Source: Flagellimonas algicola
GTDB taxonomy: Bacteria; Bacteroidota; Bacteroidia; Flavobacteriales; Flavobacteriaceae
Reading direction: 5' to 3'
Length of the DNA stretch: 64,000 bases
Assembly: GCF_005937185.1 (NCBI RefSeq)
Contig: NZ_VCNI01000002.1
Span: 1-64,000, forward strand
A program made the translations under genes and the position numbers. Each line of letters opens with the position of its first letter. Position 1 is the first letter of the stretch. The notes beneath the pieces are model-generated. The model was not told the DNA's origin, made no database searches, and saw only the letters and a program-made list of their open reading frames with translations. Below, piece by piece: positions 43,735 to 53,152 of this stretch.

Positions 43735-45036
43735 TTAGTCTTTCTTGACGTTGAGTCGCATGGCCAGTATAGCTGCAATCACAAAACATGTGCCTGCAAA
43801 GAACATGGCATTTACAGAATTTGCGCCTAACAGGTTCTTGAAAATGGGGCCAAAACTTAGGGTTTGGATTCCCATGGGAATCACAATCATCATATTAAGA
43901 ATTCCCATATACACCCCTCTTCTTTCTTGCGGAACAATCTTTGAAACCATACTATAGGGAATACCCATCATGGCGGCCCAACCAATTCCAAACAAAACCA
44001 TGGGAAATAGTACCATGACCGGGTCTGAAATATTTGGGATGGCAAACAGTGCCAATCCGGTACCTACCAAACTTAAGGCGTATATTTTTTTACCGCCATA
44101 CTTTACAGTTAGGGGCACCAAAATTAAAGCAACAACGGCAGTTACAATGTTGTAGGTAGTGCTCATTTTGGCAGCTTGTGCGGCTGCTTCGGATGTGTCG
44201 AATCCCATTGTAGCCCTAAACAAGGGGGTGATAAACTGCCAGTATACAAATAAGGCATACCACTGGAACAAGTATACTGCAGAAAGCTTCCACATAAATT
44301 TGGGCATATCCTTAACGGCTTCGCTTATTTCCTTAAAGGGCATTTTAAACCTCTCAATAAAAGGTAAACCTTTATGGGCATTTATTTCTTGCAGTTCTTC
44401 ATCTGAAGGAGGTATTTCCGGGGTCTTCAAAACAGACCATAAAATGGTAGCAATGGATAGAAAAGAACCTATAAAAAAGGAATAATATAACCAGGTTGGA
44501 ATGGAGCCCGAGGTTTCTTCCCCGCCGCCAAACCAAGATTGAAACAGAAAGATGGACGCATTCGCCAATAATATCCCAGCTCCAACAAATAAGCTCTGCA
44601 TTTGATAACCAATACTCAACTGACTGTCGGGTAATTTATCTCCAACAAAGGCACGGTAAGGTTCCATGGCCATGTTGTTTCCCACATCAAGAATCCAAAG
44701 TAAGCCAACAGCAAACCAAAGTGCCGGACTTAAAGGGAACGCAAAAAGACATAAACTTCCCATGATGGCCCCTATAAGGAAAAAAGGCTTTCTCCTGCCC
44801 CATTTGGGTGACCAGGTTTTATCAGAAATGGCACCGATAAGCGGTTGCACAATCAAACCAGTGACAGGCCCCGCAATGTTAAGTATAGGCAGCAATTCCT
44901 CTTTGGCGCCAAGAAAAAGAAAAATAGGGTTTATTGCGGTTTGCTGTAAACCAAAACTATATTGGATACCCAAAAATCCAACGTTCATGTTCCATATTTG
45001 CCAAAAACTTAATCGGGGTTTTGTGATCTTCATCAT
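43735..45036 (-). CDS. MFS transporter, SLC45/GPH-like (probable sugar:cation symporter)
   Basis: 433 aa, 12 predicted helices. It has the inter-helix motif GAISDKTWSPKWGRRKPFFLIGA typical of sucrose/maltose-type SLC45 relatives, and an N-terminal FWQIWNMNVGFLGIQYSFGLQQ. The substrate is not predictable; plant and fungal relatives move sucrose and bacterial ones often lie in maltose or glucan clusters, but no glycosidase is nearby. Two ATGs in a row are possible starts. Confidence 0.86.
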   Translation of the reverse strand: MMKITKPRLSFWQIWNMNVGFLGIQYSFGLQQTAINPIFLFLGAKEELLPILNIAGPVTGLIVQPLIGAISDKTWSPKWGRRKPFFLIGAIMGSLCLFAFPLSPALWFAVGLLWILDVGNNMAMEPYRAFVGDKLPDSQLSIGYQMQSLFVGAGILLANASIFLFQSWFGGGEETSGSIPTWLYYSFFIGSFLSIATILWSVLKTPEIPPSDEELQEINAHKGLPFIERFKMPFKEISEAVKDMPKFMWKLSAVYLFQWYALFVYWQFITPLFRATMGFDTSEAAAQAAKMSTTYNIVTAVVALILVPLTVKYGGKKIYALSLVGTGLALFAIPNISDPVMVLFPMVLFGIGWAAMMGIPYSMVSKIVPQERRGVYMGILNMMIVIPMGIQTLSFGPIFKNLLGANSVNAMFFAGTCFVIAAILAMRLNVKKD

Positions 45037-45180
45037 ATCTGAGGGAGATTTAATCCAAGGCCAGGTATCGCCTATTGTCTTTAAGTTCCTTCAATATAGT
45101 GTTTTCCATAGAGGATTTATAAAATAACACCACTGAAATCAAGATATCGGCAACGAAAACGTTTGAAATTTTGCAATTCC

Positions 45181-46074
45181 CTATTTCAGAAATTTAATAT
45201 TTCGGTTCAAGCCTTGGAATTTGGTTCTTTTTACCGCCGATTTTTTGAACACTTTTCTAAAAACTTCCTCTGTAATCTCATCCCAGTCCTTTCGTTCCAT
45301 CGACAATAATTGCGGATGCGGATTAAACAAAGGTTCCTGGTGTGGCTTGGAGAATCGGTTCCAAGGACACACATCCTGGCATACATCGCAGCCAAACATC
45401 CAGTCGTCAAACTGCCCTTTGAACTCGGTTGGAATCTCATTTTTAAGCTCAATGGTGAAATAGGAAATACATTTGCTTCCATCCACCACATAAGGCTCTA
45501 CTATAGCCTCCGTTGGGCAGGCATCCAGACAAGCCGTACAGGTACCACAATGGTCAGTGGTTGGAGCATCGTACTCCAAATCCAAATCAATGATCAACTC
45601 AGCAATAAAATAAAAAGACCCCACTTGTTGGGTCAGTAAATTGCTATGTTTACCTATCCATCCCAAACCACTTTTGGCTGCCCAGGCCTTGTCCAAGACC
45701 GGAGCAGAATCCACAAAGGCCCTGCCGTGAACTTCTCCAATTTCTTCTTGAATGAAATGTAAAAGGGATTTGAGTTTATCCTTGATCACAAAGTGATAGT
45801 CGGTTCCATAGGCATATTTGGAAACCTTGTACGTATTTTCTATTTGATGCTGTTCCGGAAAATAGTTCAACAGCAATGAAATCACAGATTTGGAACCTTC
45901 CACCAACCTGGTGGGATCCAAACGCTTGTCAAAATGGTTTTCCATGTATTGCATATCTCCATGCATGCCCTGCTTGAGCCATTTCTCAAGACGTGGAGCT
46001 TCCTCCTCTAGAAAAACAGCCTTAGAGATACCACAAGACAAAAAACCGAGGCGTTTGGCTTCGGTTTTTATCAA
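45181..46074 (-). CDS. queG: Epoxyqueuosine reductase QueG
   Basis: 297 aa from a TTG; the start is uncertain. It reduces epoxyqueuosine to queuosine in tRNA, using cobalamin and two 4Fe-4S clusters. Cluster ligands: [12 protein letters not shown] (Cys176, 179, 182, 186) and CDVCQDVC (Cys229, 232, 236) plus Cys202. The frame stays open upstream to 46110, and the extra residues [15 protein letters not shown] look like a genuine QueG N-terminus. No ATG, GTG or TTG occurs there, so the true start is either the TTG at 46074 or an unusual codon such as ATA at 46101. Confidence 0.92.
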   Translation of the reverse strand: MIKTEAKRLGFLSCGISKAVFLEEEAPRLEKWLKQGMHGDMQYMENHFDKRLDPTRLVEGSKSVISLLLNYFPEQHQIENTYKVSKYAYGTDYHFVIKDKLKSLLHFIQEEIGEVHGRAFVDSAPVLDKAWAAKSGLGWIGKHSNLLTQQVGSFYFIAELIIDLDLEYDAPTTDHCGTCTACLDACPTEAIVEPYVVDGSKCISYFTIELKNEIPTEFKGQFDDWMFGCDVCQDVCPWNRFSKPHQEPLFNPHPQLLSMERKDWDEITEEVFRKVFKKSAVKRTKFQGLNRNIKFLK

Positions 46075-46202
46075 ATTCGAATATTTGTGTTTTGTGTCTA
46101 TTACATCAGATTAATAGCATTTTCTAAATTAAAAAAATAATACCTAAAACCATGAGGCATGCTACTTCAAAGTAGCTTCTGACATTTCACCCGAACCATG
46201 AA

Positions 46203-46610
46203 TTAGGATTTTTCCTTTGCAGTATTTGGTCCGATAACCGTTGACAATTCCTGAATGGAATTGACGGGAAACCCACCTTTCTTGGCGTGCTCCTCAATAA
46301 GTTCTTTGTTAACTGCCTTGTACAAACAATATACTTTATCATCGGCTACATAGCTATGCATCCATTCAATTTCTGAACCCATGTTCTCCAATACGCTACA
46401 TGATTTTTGTGATATTCCTTTTAACTGTGCTTGACTTAGAAGACCAGCATCGGGAATTTCCCGTTCTATCACATAGGTTTTCAATACTTGCTTTTTAAGC
46501 GCTGTAGGATTGTTATCTTCGTCATTGCTCCCTTGCTCTTGGGCAGATAATTGATTAAGGTTAGCGGAGCAGAAAACAACAACAGTGGCAATCAAAACGA
46601 TTTTTTTCAT
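46203..46610 (-). CDS. Exported DUF4242 (SCO4226-like) protein
   Basis: 135 aa. Signal peptide MKKIVLIATVVVFCSANLNQLSAQ, then a ferredoxin-like DUF4242 domain (TYVIEREIPDAGLLSQAQLKGISQKSC, WMHSYVADDKVYCLYKA, LIEEHAKKGGFPVNSI). The founding member is a nickel-binding dimer. The H/C positions needed for metal binding are partly kept (His in WMHSY, Cys in VYCLY, His in EEHAKK). The same domain, without signal peptide, forms the N-terminus of the adjacent regulator, so the two are probably functionally linked. Confidence 0.85.
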   Translation of the reverse strand: MKKIVLIATVVVFCSANLNQLSAQEQGSNDEDNNPTALKKQVLKTYVIEREIPDAGLLSQAQLKGISQKSCSVLENMGSEIEWMHSYVADDKVYCLYKAVNKELIEEHAKKGGFPVNSIQELSTVIGPNTAKEKS

Positions 46611-46705
46611 GACATTAATTTTAAAGTTTTACACCTTAAAACTAGAATGCAATCAAAGCATTCTATGACAGGAAAAACTCAAATAATGTCAAAAATGGAC
46701 CAAGT

Positions 46706-47803
46706 TTATTCCATTTTTTGATAGGACAATGGGGATAAACCAAAGCTTTCTTGAAAACATTTTATGAAATAGGAAGGACTGCTAAATCCACATTCGAATG
46801 CAGTATGGGAAACTGTGCTACCCTTTTTTAAAAGTGTCAAAGCCTTTTGTAATCGAAATTTGCGTAGTATTTCATTCGGAGAAGATTTGAACAGGGCCAT
46901 ACTTTTGCGGTATAGTTTTGATTTGCTCATGGCCGTTTGATTACCAAAATCCCGCACCGCAAATTGTGGATTACCATACTGTTTTTCCAAAACATCCATG
47001 AACAGTTCAAGCGTATTTTCATCCGAAGGTTTAAGGGAAATAAAAGAGGTTTCATGACCAGATGGTTGACCATCATCCTTGTAAATTTCCCTGATTATAC
47101 TTGCCATCATGGTATGGTTTGCGGCACCTACATGGATTAGGTATTGGGCCATTTTGATCACATCCCCAAAAATACTCTTGTACGTGGTAACCGGCATACC
47201 CGCATTGAGGCCTATTCTCAGGTCAATCAACTCACCTGCCACATGTAATTTCTTCTGAATTCTAGCAGCGCATAATACAGCTTGGGTGACCGAGACAAAT
47301 GAAGCAATGAAACGCTCCCCTTTGAGTTCAACTTCCCTCCCCTGATTTTCTGCAATTTGTTCGCGAAGGATCTCATGGTACAACAACAAGAGTTTTTCCG
47401 TCTTTGCTGCACCCAGTTCCTTTTTCAACAATCGGGTATCCTTGGTTTGAGCCACCATGACAATCCTAAATGCCGGGTCGTTAAAAATTTTGAGATTGGG
47501 GCTATCTGGACTATAATACCCCACCGGATCCGTGATTCGACCCAGAAATGCTTCAACCACATTACTGTTTACTTGAACAATGTCATGCGGAATGAGTCCA
47601 TGTGCCCGATCATGCATTCTTTTTACAGCCTCCTCATTTGGAGCATCTATCAAACAAAATGCACTTCCTCGCTCTTCATCCACCCAATAGGTCATGCACC
47701 GGCACCCATATTCATCCTGAATCAATAAATCTTTCCTATGGGCCTCAGCAGCATGCTTGGCCTCAATGCCTGGAACAATATGTCTATCCATATATATGGG
47801 CAT
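46706..47803 (-). CDS. Three-domain regulator: DUF4242, degenerate cyclase-like domain, AraC-type HTH
   Basis: 365 aa, cytoplasmic. Residues 1-90 are a DUF4242 domain (YMDRHIVPGI, YWVDEERGSAFCLIDAP, KRMHDRAHGLIP). Residues about 110-240 follow the class III nucleotide cyclase outline: the FTDIVGST-like site is MVAQTKDT at 116-123, the GDGF-like site is KGERF at 161-165, and LRIGLNAG is at 195-202. Both metal-binding Asp positions are replaced, so catalysis is unlikely and a ligand-sensing pseudocyclase is inferred. Residues about 275-365 are an AraC-type DNA-binding domain (TAFECGFSSPSYFIKCFQESFG). The exported DUF4242 gene 95 bases downstream is the obvious candidate target. No phosphorylation domain is present. 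Confidence 0.85.
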   Translation of the reverse strand: MPIYMDRHIVPGIEAKHAAEAHRKDLLIQDEYGCRCMTYWVDEERGSAFCLIDAPNEEAVKRMHDRAHGLIPHDIVQVNSNVVEAFLGRITDPVGYYSPDSPNLKIFNDPAFRIVMVAQTKDTRLLKKELGAAKTEKLLLLYHEILREQIAENQGREVELKGERFIASFVSVTQAVLCAARIQKKLHVAGELIDLRIGLNAGMPVTTYKSIFGDVIKMAQYLIHVGAANHTMMASIIREIYKDDGQPSGHETSFISLKPSDENTLELFMDVLEKQYGNPQFAVRDFGNQTAMSKSKLYRKSMALFKSSPNEILRKFRLQKALTLLKKGSTVSHTAFECGFSSPSYFIKCFQESFGLSPLSYQKME

Positions 47804-47996
47804 ATTGATTTTGATACTAATGACACATTTGGGTCAGATGGGGAAAATCTTCTGTAAGAAAGAAAATATCTAGTATTGAAAATAAGAAAAATAGACCATT
47901 TTATGGCAAAAATGATTCAAAATCAAAGCTTTAGAACGACTAATTCAATAGCATTCCAAGAGCATATTGGAACATCCATTCCTTGCTATAAGGAAA

Positions 47997-49319
47997 TCAG
48001 CGCAGCGTAAATTCAATGGTTACCTTCTGAGGCTTTAGGGTAATCAGCGGATTGATCTCCACATCGGCCATGCTCGTGGTCAACTTAAACTTTTTAACAA
48101 TTTCTGCCACTGCAAGTATCATTTCATAGGTGGCCATGGCATTGCCAATACACATCCTTGGGCCAGCTCCAAAGGGATAAAAATAGTTGCCATATTCTTT
48201 ACTGTCCAACCCCACAAAACGATCTACTTGATAATCATAGGGATTTTCCCAAAAGGCTGGATGCCGATGCAATTCGAAAATGGAGAGTAGGATCATACCT
48301 CCTTTTTTAAGCTTGACCCCATTTAGATCTGTGTTTTCCGTGGCTACCCTATCCATAAAATAAGCTGGAGGATACAGACGCATGGCTTCTTTAATGCTCG
48401 AAGATGTCAGGGGCAATTGGGTCAAGTCTTCCAACTCCAATTGTTTTTTGCCCAAATTGGTAATCTCGGCCAACAATTTTTCCTGCGCCAGCTGATTCTT
48501 TGCCAAAAAGAACAATGTAAAGGAAAGGGCGCTGGCGGTGGTTTCATATCCTGCCGTAAACAAGATCATCAATTCGTCCAATAATTGCTTTCTCGGCATG
48601 TGCGTCCCATCTTCATAAGTGGCCTTCAGGAGCATGTCTAACAAATCATCCCGGTCTACATTTTGAGCCCGTCTATTTTCTACAAGAGTATTAAGAATCT
48701 CCCGAGCGCGATTACTGAATTCTATGTGTTTGCTTATTTCTCCCATGAGACGATACCACCATCTGAAATACGGCCTACGCATTTCAGTCACCAACATGTT
48801 CTGATTGACTTCGGTGATATGCTTAAGCTCCGCCATGGGTTGCCTAATATCATTGTGGCTAAACAAGGTTTGCGCCACCACTTGAAAGGCCAAATCCCCC
48901 ATCAAGGGGATAACATTCAAGTCCGAGCCGGGCTCAATTCTATCCAGCTCTTCCTGAATGGCAGATCTCATAATTCCAAAAAGTCCCTTGAGTTTTTTCT
49001 GATGAAAGGCCGGCTGAATCATTCGTCGATGGGTGCGCCAATGTTCCCCGTTAGAGGTCAACAAACCATGCCCAATATATTTGGCCAGATCTTTAGTCTG
49101 CAACTTTGATTTTTCAAAACTTCTATGCTTTTTTTGAAGTACTTGTTTTACCAACTCAGGGTCTCGGGTAAAGATTACCCTGCCTTCGGCGGGGATGGAT
49201 ACGCTAAAAGTATCGCCCAATTTCTTAAAATTCCGGTGATGGAAATTCAGTGGGTTTTTCTGGATTGTACGTCGGTTGGCAAAAACCTTAAAAGTGGAAA
49301 TTGAAGGTACCTTCTTCAT
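47997..49319 (-). CDS. Cytochrome P450
   Basis: 440 aa, complete. I-helix oxygen-activation motif AGYETT (256-261), ExxR in KEAMR (Glu311, Arg314), PxR-like FMDR, and heme loop [10 protein letters not shown] with thiolate Cys390. Sequence style ([16 protein letters not shown]) resembles fatty-acid or terpenoid hydroxylases of the CYP4/CYP102-like type; the substrate is unknown. No ferredoxin or reductase partner is nearby. Its ATG overlaps the ruvB stop by four bases, a tight coupling with an unrelated DNA repair gene. Confidence 0.95.
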   Translation of the reverse strand: MKKVPSISTFKVFANRRTIQKNPLNFHHRNFKKLGDTFSVSIPAEGRVIFTRDPELVKQVLQKKHRSFEKSKLQTKDLAKYIGHGLLTSNGEHWRTHRRMIQPAFHQKKLKGLFGIMRSAIQEELDRIEPGSDLNVIPLMGDLAFQVVAQTLFSHNDIRQPMAELKHITEVNQNMLVTEMRRPYFRWWYRLMGEISKHIEFSNRAREILNTLVENRRAQNVDRDDLLDMLLKATYEDGTHMPRKQLLDELMILFTAGYETTASALSFTLFFLAKNQLAQEKLLAEITNLGKKQLELEDLTQLPLTSSSIKEAMRLYPPAYFMDRVATENTDLNGVKLKKGGMILLSIFELHRHPAFWENPYDYQVDRFVGLDSKEYGNYFYPFGAGPRMCIGNAMATYEMILAVAEIVKKFKLTTSMADVEINPLITLKPQKVTIEFTLR

Positions 49320-50341
49320 TCAAAAAGACCGCCTTGAGTTCCTCCTTTGATTTTGCCCAAGTGTTTATAGGCCAATTCTGTGACTTCCCTGCCTCTAGGG
49401 GTTCGCATAATAAAACCCTGTTGGATGAGAAAAGGTTCATAGACCTCTTCGATGGTTTCGGCACTCTCCGAAACCGCAGTGGCCAACGTGGTTATGCCTA
49501 CTGGCCCTCCCTTGAACTTGTCAATAATGGTAGAAAGGATTTTATTATCCATCTCGTCCAAGCCATGTGCATCTACATTCAGGGCTTTCAATCCAAACTT
49601 GGAAATGTCCATATCAATGTTCCCATTCCCTTTGATTTGGGCAAAATCCCTCACCCTCCTTAAAAGGGCATTGCAAATTCTGGGGGTTCCCCTACTTCTT
49701 CCAGCTATTTCAATGGCTGCTTCGTTGGTAATGGGCACTTTGAGAATGTCTGCGCTTCGCTCCACAATGGTAGACAGCAGTTCGGTATGATAATATTGTA
49801 ACCTACTTTGGATACCAAAACGTGCGCGCATAGGAGCAGTTAACAAGCCGGAGCGTGTAGTGGCTCCCACCAAAGTAAACGGGCTTAAATTGATTTGCAC
49901 GGTTCTGGCATTGGGACCCGTTTCAATCATAATATCAATCTTATAGTCCTCCATGGCGGAATACAGATACTCTTCCACAATGGGACTCAGTCGATGGATT
50001 TCATCTATAAACAATACGTCCCGCTCTTCCAGATTGGTCAACAGTCCCGCCAAATCGCCTGGTTTGTCTAAAACGGGTCCAGACGTAACCTTAATCCCTA
50101 CTCCCAATTCGTTGGCCAAAATATGGGCCAAGGTGGTCTTGCCCAATCCCGGTGGTCCATGAAACAAGGTATGGTCCAATGCCTCACCCCTAAGGTTCGC
50201 AGCTTGTACAAACACCTTAAGGTTTTCCAACACCTGCTCCTGACCGGTAAAATCATCAAAAGTTATGGGTCTCAAAGCCCTTTCAATGTCCAGCTCTTCT
50301 TGGGAAAAGTTTTCGGATGTTGGATCCAGGTTTTCGTTCAT
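49316..50341 (-). CDS. ruvB: Holliday junction branch migration ATPase RuvB
   Basis: 341 aa. AAA+ Walker [10 protein letters not shown] (62-70), Walker B LFIDEIHR, sensor motif GATTRSGLL, arginine finger region (APMRARFG), and a C-terminal winged helix ([15 protein letters not shown]). RuvB hexamers drive branch migration on RuvA-bound junctions. The gene starts seven bases after the GIN-domain gene and overlaps P450 by ATGA, so all three are probably one transcript. Confidence 0.96.
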   Translation of the reverse strand: MNENLDPTSENFSQEELDIERALRPITFDDFTGQEQVLENLKVFVQAANLRGEALDHTLFHGPPGLGKTTLAHILANELGVGIKVTSGPVLDKPGDLAGLLTNLEERDVLFIDEIHRLSPIVEEYLYSAMEDYKIDIMIETGPNARTVQINLSPFTLVGATTRSGLLTAPMRARFGIQSRLQYYHTELLSTIVERSADILKVPITNEAAIEIAGRSRGTPRICNALLRRVRDFAQIKGNGNIDMDISKFGLKALNVDAHGLDEMDNKILSTIIDKFKGGPVGITTLATAVSESAETIEEVYEPFLIQQGFIMRTPRGREVTELAYKHLGKIKGGTQGGLFE

Positions 50342-50348
50342 AGGGCAG

Positions 50349-51188
50349 CTATTGTTCTTCCTTTTTTAAAAGTTGGGCGGTATTTAAGAACTCAATAAGG
50401 GTTATGCTGGGATTCCCATAGAGATAGGTCCTGGTATTATCTATTGCGCTGAGCTCAAGTTCACGATATACATTCAAGCGGGCCACTGCACTGTTTTCCA
50501 GTTTTGCATTTATTGCCGCTGTTTCCATTCTTTCGGCCTTTAATCTGGAATTATCCGTTAGATTGGCCTCAATCCTATCCGATGTTCCTTCCAAGGTCAA
50601 AGAACCATTCTGCTCCAAATCTACCAAGCCCACTTCATTTACGGCATATACATAGGCCTCTGCCCTTTGATTTATAGAAATATTGAGGGAGTCTACATCC
50701 ACATTAAAATCGCCACGACTGGTTTCTTCCATACGAATATCCATAACTGCTGCGCTGGCTTGAAGGTTTAGTCTTGCATTGGAAAAAGCATCCACAAAGA
50801 GCTCATCACTGTTGATCATATCTTCGGAAGTTATACTGCCTTCTTTAACCACGATGGCCTGTAGCTCAGTAAACTCTACCGTTATATCCAATTTCTTCTT
50901 GGCGGTAACATCATAAAACGAGCTTATGATCAGGGTACCGTCCACAACATTGAACTTAAGGATATCAATCAAGTTATCGTCCGCTTCTATTTTATACCCT
51001 GGCCCAAATGATTTTTTCAAGACGATATCCAAATCATCATTGAGCTGTACGGTATTGAACATGGGAAGTTCGCCGTTTACTTCTGTTACAATCCTGCTTC
51101 CCTTTATTTTGGGCTTGCGCTGCGCGAATGCAGTCAGATTAAACAGCAGTAAAAGAAGTATGGCAAGATTTTTCAAAAGTGTTCGCAT
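50349..51188 (-). CDS. GIN-domain (DUF2807) exported protein
   Basis: 279 aa. Signal peptide [23 protein letters not shown], then two beta-helical repeats of the GIN/DUF2807 type ([53 protein letters not shown]). These domains are common in Bacteroidota envelope proteins. No catalytic residues are known, and a structural or adhesive role is inferred. It is first in the run with ruvB and P450. Confidence 0.88.
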   Translation of the reverse strand: MRTLLKNLAILLLLLFNLTAFAQRKPKIKGSRIVTEVNGELPMFNTVQLNDDLDIVLKKSFGPGYKIEADDNLIDILKFNVVDGTLIISSFYDVTAKKKLDITVEFTELQAIVVKEGSITSEDMINSDELFVDAFSNARLNLQASAAVMDIRMEETSRGDFNVDVDSLNISINQRAEAYVYAVNEVGLVDLEQNGSLTLEGTSDRIEANLTDNSRLKAERMETAAINAKLENSAVARLNVYRELELSAIDNTRTYLYGNPSITLIEFLNTAQLLKKEEQ

Positions 51189-51245
51189 TATGGAGTATTA
51201 AAGATATTACAATTAGCAATAACAATTGCCGTACCAAACCCCAGA

Positions 51246-51273
51246 AACAAAAAACCCATCCTAATTGGATGGG
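51246..51273 (-). terminator. Terminator of the act-cox operon
   Basis: Minus strand: stem CCCATCC/GGATGGG (51267-51273 with 51255-51261), 5-base loop, then a run of six Ts. It lies 20 bases after the coxA stop. Confidence 0.9.
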
Positions 51274-51292
51274 CCTTGTTTTATCTTTTGCG

Positions 51293-53110
51293 CTAGTGAT
51301 TCAGCTCTTCTTCATTATCCTGCAGCGGTATGGTCTGCGGCACAAAATCCTGCCCTGCTATGATGTACTCCCCATTTTCATAGGTTTTACTATAATCATA
51401 CGCCCAACGATGTACATGTGGGATAGCTCCAGGCCAGTTTCCATGGATATGCTCCTGTGGAGCAGTCCACTCCAAGGTAGTAGCCTTCCAAGGATTCAAT
51501 GACCCTCTCTTTCCGTAGTAAATGCTGTACACAAAATTGAATGCAAATACTAGCTGTGCTCCCGCTGTAATGATGGCGAAAACGGTCATCAGTACCTGCA
51601 CATTGGTCAATTCGTCAAACATTGGGAAAGCTGTATTCTCGTAATATCTTCTTGGTACCCCAGCCATTCCAACAAAGTGCATCGGGAAAAAAATACCATA
51701 CGAACCAATAGCTGTGATCCAGAAATGGACATAACCCAAATTCTTGTTCATCATCCTTCCTTGGAAGAGTTTTGGGAACCAGTGGTATACTCCGGCGAAC
51801 AATCCATAAAGTGCCGAGATACCCATTACCAAGTGGAAGTGGGCCACAACAAAATAGGTGTCGTGAACATTGATATCCAGGGCACTGTCCCCTAGAATTA
51901 TCCCTGTTAGACCTCCTGTGATGAAGGTAGATACCATACCTATGGAAAAGAGCATGCCCGGATTGAGCTGTAGATTTCCTTTCCAAAGGGTTGTTATCCA
52001 GTTAAATGCTTTTACTGCGGATGGAATCGCGATCAACAAGGTTGTAAATGTAAATACGGAACCAAGGAACGGATTCATCCCTGAAATGAACATATGGTGC
52101 CCCCAAACAATGGTTGACAAAAAGGCAATGGCCAAGATAGAAGCAATCATCGCCCTATATCCAAAAATAGGTTTACGGGCATTTACTGCCATCACTTCGG
52201 ATACAAGACCCATGGCAGGCAGGATTACAATATATACCTCTGGGTGACCCAAGAACCAGAACAAGTGCTCAAACAGTACAGGGGAACCTCCTTGATAATG
52301 CAACACCTCGCCTTGGATAAAGATATCCGAAAGGAAGAAGGATGTTCCAAAACTTCTGTCCATAATCAGCAACAGGGCTGCCGAAAGAAGCACTGGGAAC
52401 GAAATTACCCCAATTACCGCTGTTACAAAGAAAGCCCAAATGGTCAAAGGTAGACGCGTCATAGACATCCCCTTGGTTCTTAAATTCAGCACGGTAACAA
52501 TATAGTTCAAGGATCCCAATAAGGATGATGCAATGAATATAGCCATAGAGACCAACCAAAGTGTCATTCCCGCTCCAGAACCAGCTTGCGCCATAGGTAG
52601 GGCACTCAAGGGAGGATAAATGGTCCATCCAGCTGCTGCAGGACCAGCTTCCACGAAAAGTGAAATCACCATAATTACGGCAGACAAAAAGAACATCCAG
52701 AAAGAAAGCATGTTCAAGAAACCGGATGCCATATCCCTGGCCCCAATCTGCAATGGAATCAAAAGGTTACTAAAGGTACCACTCAAACCAGCTGTCAATA
52801 CAAAGAATACCATAATGGTACCATGCATGGTCACCAAGCCCAAATAAATGTCGGCATCCATTACTCCATCAGGAGCCCATTTGCCCAACAATCCTTCAAA
52901 AACGGAAAAAGATTCACCTGGCCAAGCCAGTTGCATTCTGAAAAGCAAGGACATAGCAATCCCAATAAAGCCCATGATCAATACCCCAGTAATAAGATAT
53001 TGCTTGGCAATCATCTTATGATCTTGACTAAAGATATACTTGGTTATAAAGGTTTCCTTATGATGATGTCCGTGATCTTCGTGTCCGTGTTCGTGTCCAG
53101 TAGCTGACAT
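51293..53110 (-). CDS. coxA: Heme-copper oxidase subunit I
   Basis: 605 aa, 12 or more membrane helices. Heme and CuB ligands: FWFLGHPEVYIVIL (His-Tyr crosslink site), WGHHMFISGM (two CuB His) and DTYFVVAHFHLVMG (heme a3 and heme a His), with the K-channel and proton-path residues of the A-type family. It reduces O2 and pumps protons. An unusual His-rich start (GHEHGHEDHGHHH) may bind metal. It is the last gene of the act-cox operon, with a terminator behind it. Confidence 0.96.
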   Translation of the reverse strand: MSATGHEHGHEDHGHHHKETFITKYIFSQDHKMIAKQYLITGVLIMGFIGIAMSLLFRMQLAWPGESFSVFEGLLGKWAPDGVMDADIYLGLVTMHGTIMVFFVLTAGLSGTFSNLLIPLQIGARDMASGFLNMLSFWMFFLSAVIMVISLFVEAGPAAAGWTIYPPLSALPMAQAGSGAGMTLWLVSMAIFIASSLLGSLNYIVTVLNLRTKGMSMTRLPLTIWAFFVTAVIGVISFPVLLSAALLLIMDRSFGTSFFLSDIFIQGEVLHYQGGSPVLFEHLFWFLGHPEVYIVILPAMGLVSEVMAVNARKPIFGYRAMIASILAIAFLSTIVWGHHMFISGMNPFLGSVFTFTTLLIAIPSAVKAFNWITTLWKGNLQLNPGMLFSIGMVSTFITGGLTGIILGDSALDINVHDTYFVVAHFHLVMGISALYGLFAGVYHWFPKLFQGRMMNKNLGYVHFWITAIGSYGIFFPMHFVGMAGVPRRYYENTAFPMFDELTNVQVLMTVFAIITAGAQLVFAFNFVYSIYYGKRGSLNPWKATTLEWTAPQEHIHGNWPGAIPHVHRWAYDYSKTYENGEYIIAGQDFVPQTIPLQDNEEELNH

Positions 53111-53152
53111 AATCTTCTTTAAATTTTATTTTTATTTTTTGATGGCCTTTTA

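Noticed and set aside
46161..46176. Palindrome GCTACTT-CA-AAGTAGC as a terminator of queG-side transcripts
   Set aside because: The loop is only two bases and no T-run follows on either strand; may be chance or a decayed repeat.
46816..47475. Active adenylate or guanylate cyclase in the AraC-type regulator
   Set aside because: Both metal-binding aspartate motifs are altered, so an enzymatic call is not supported; kept as a cyclase-like domain only.
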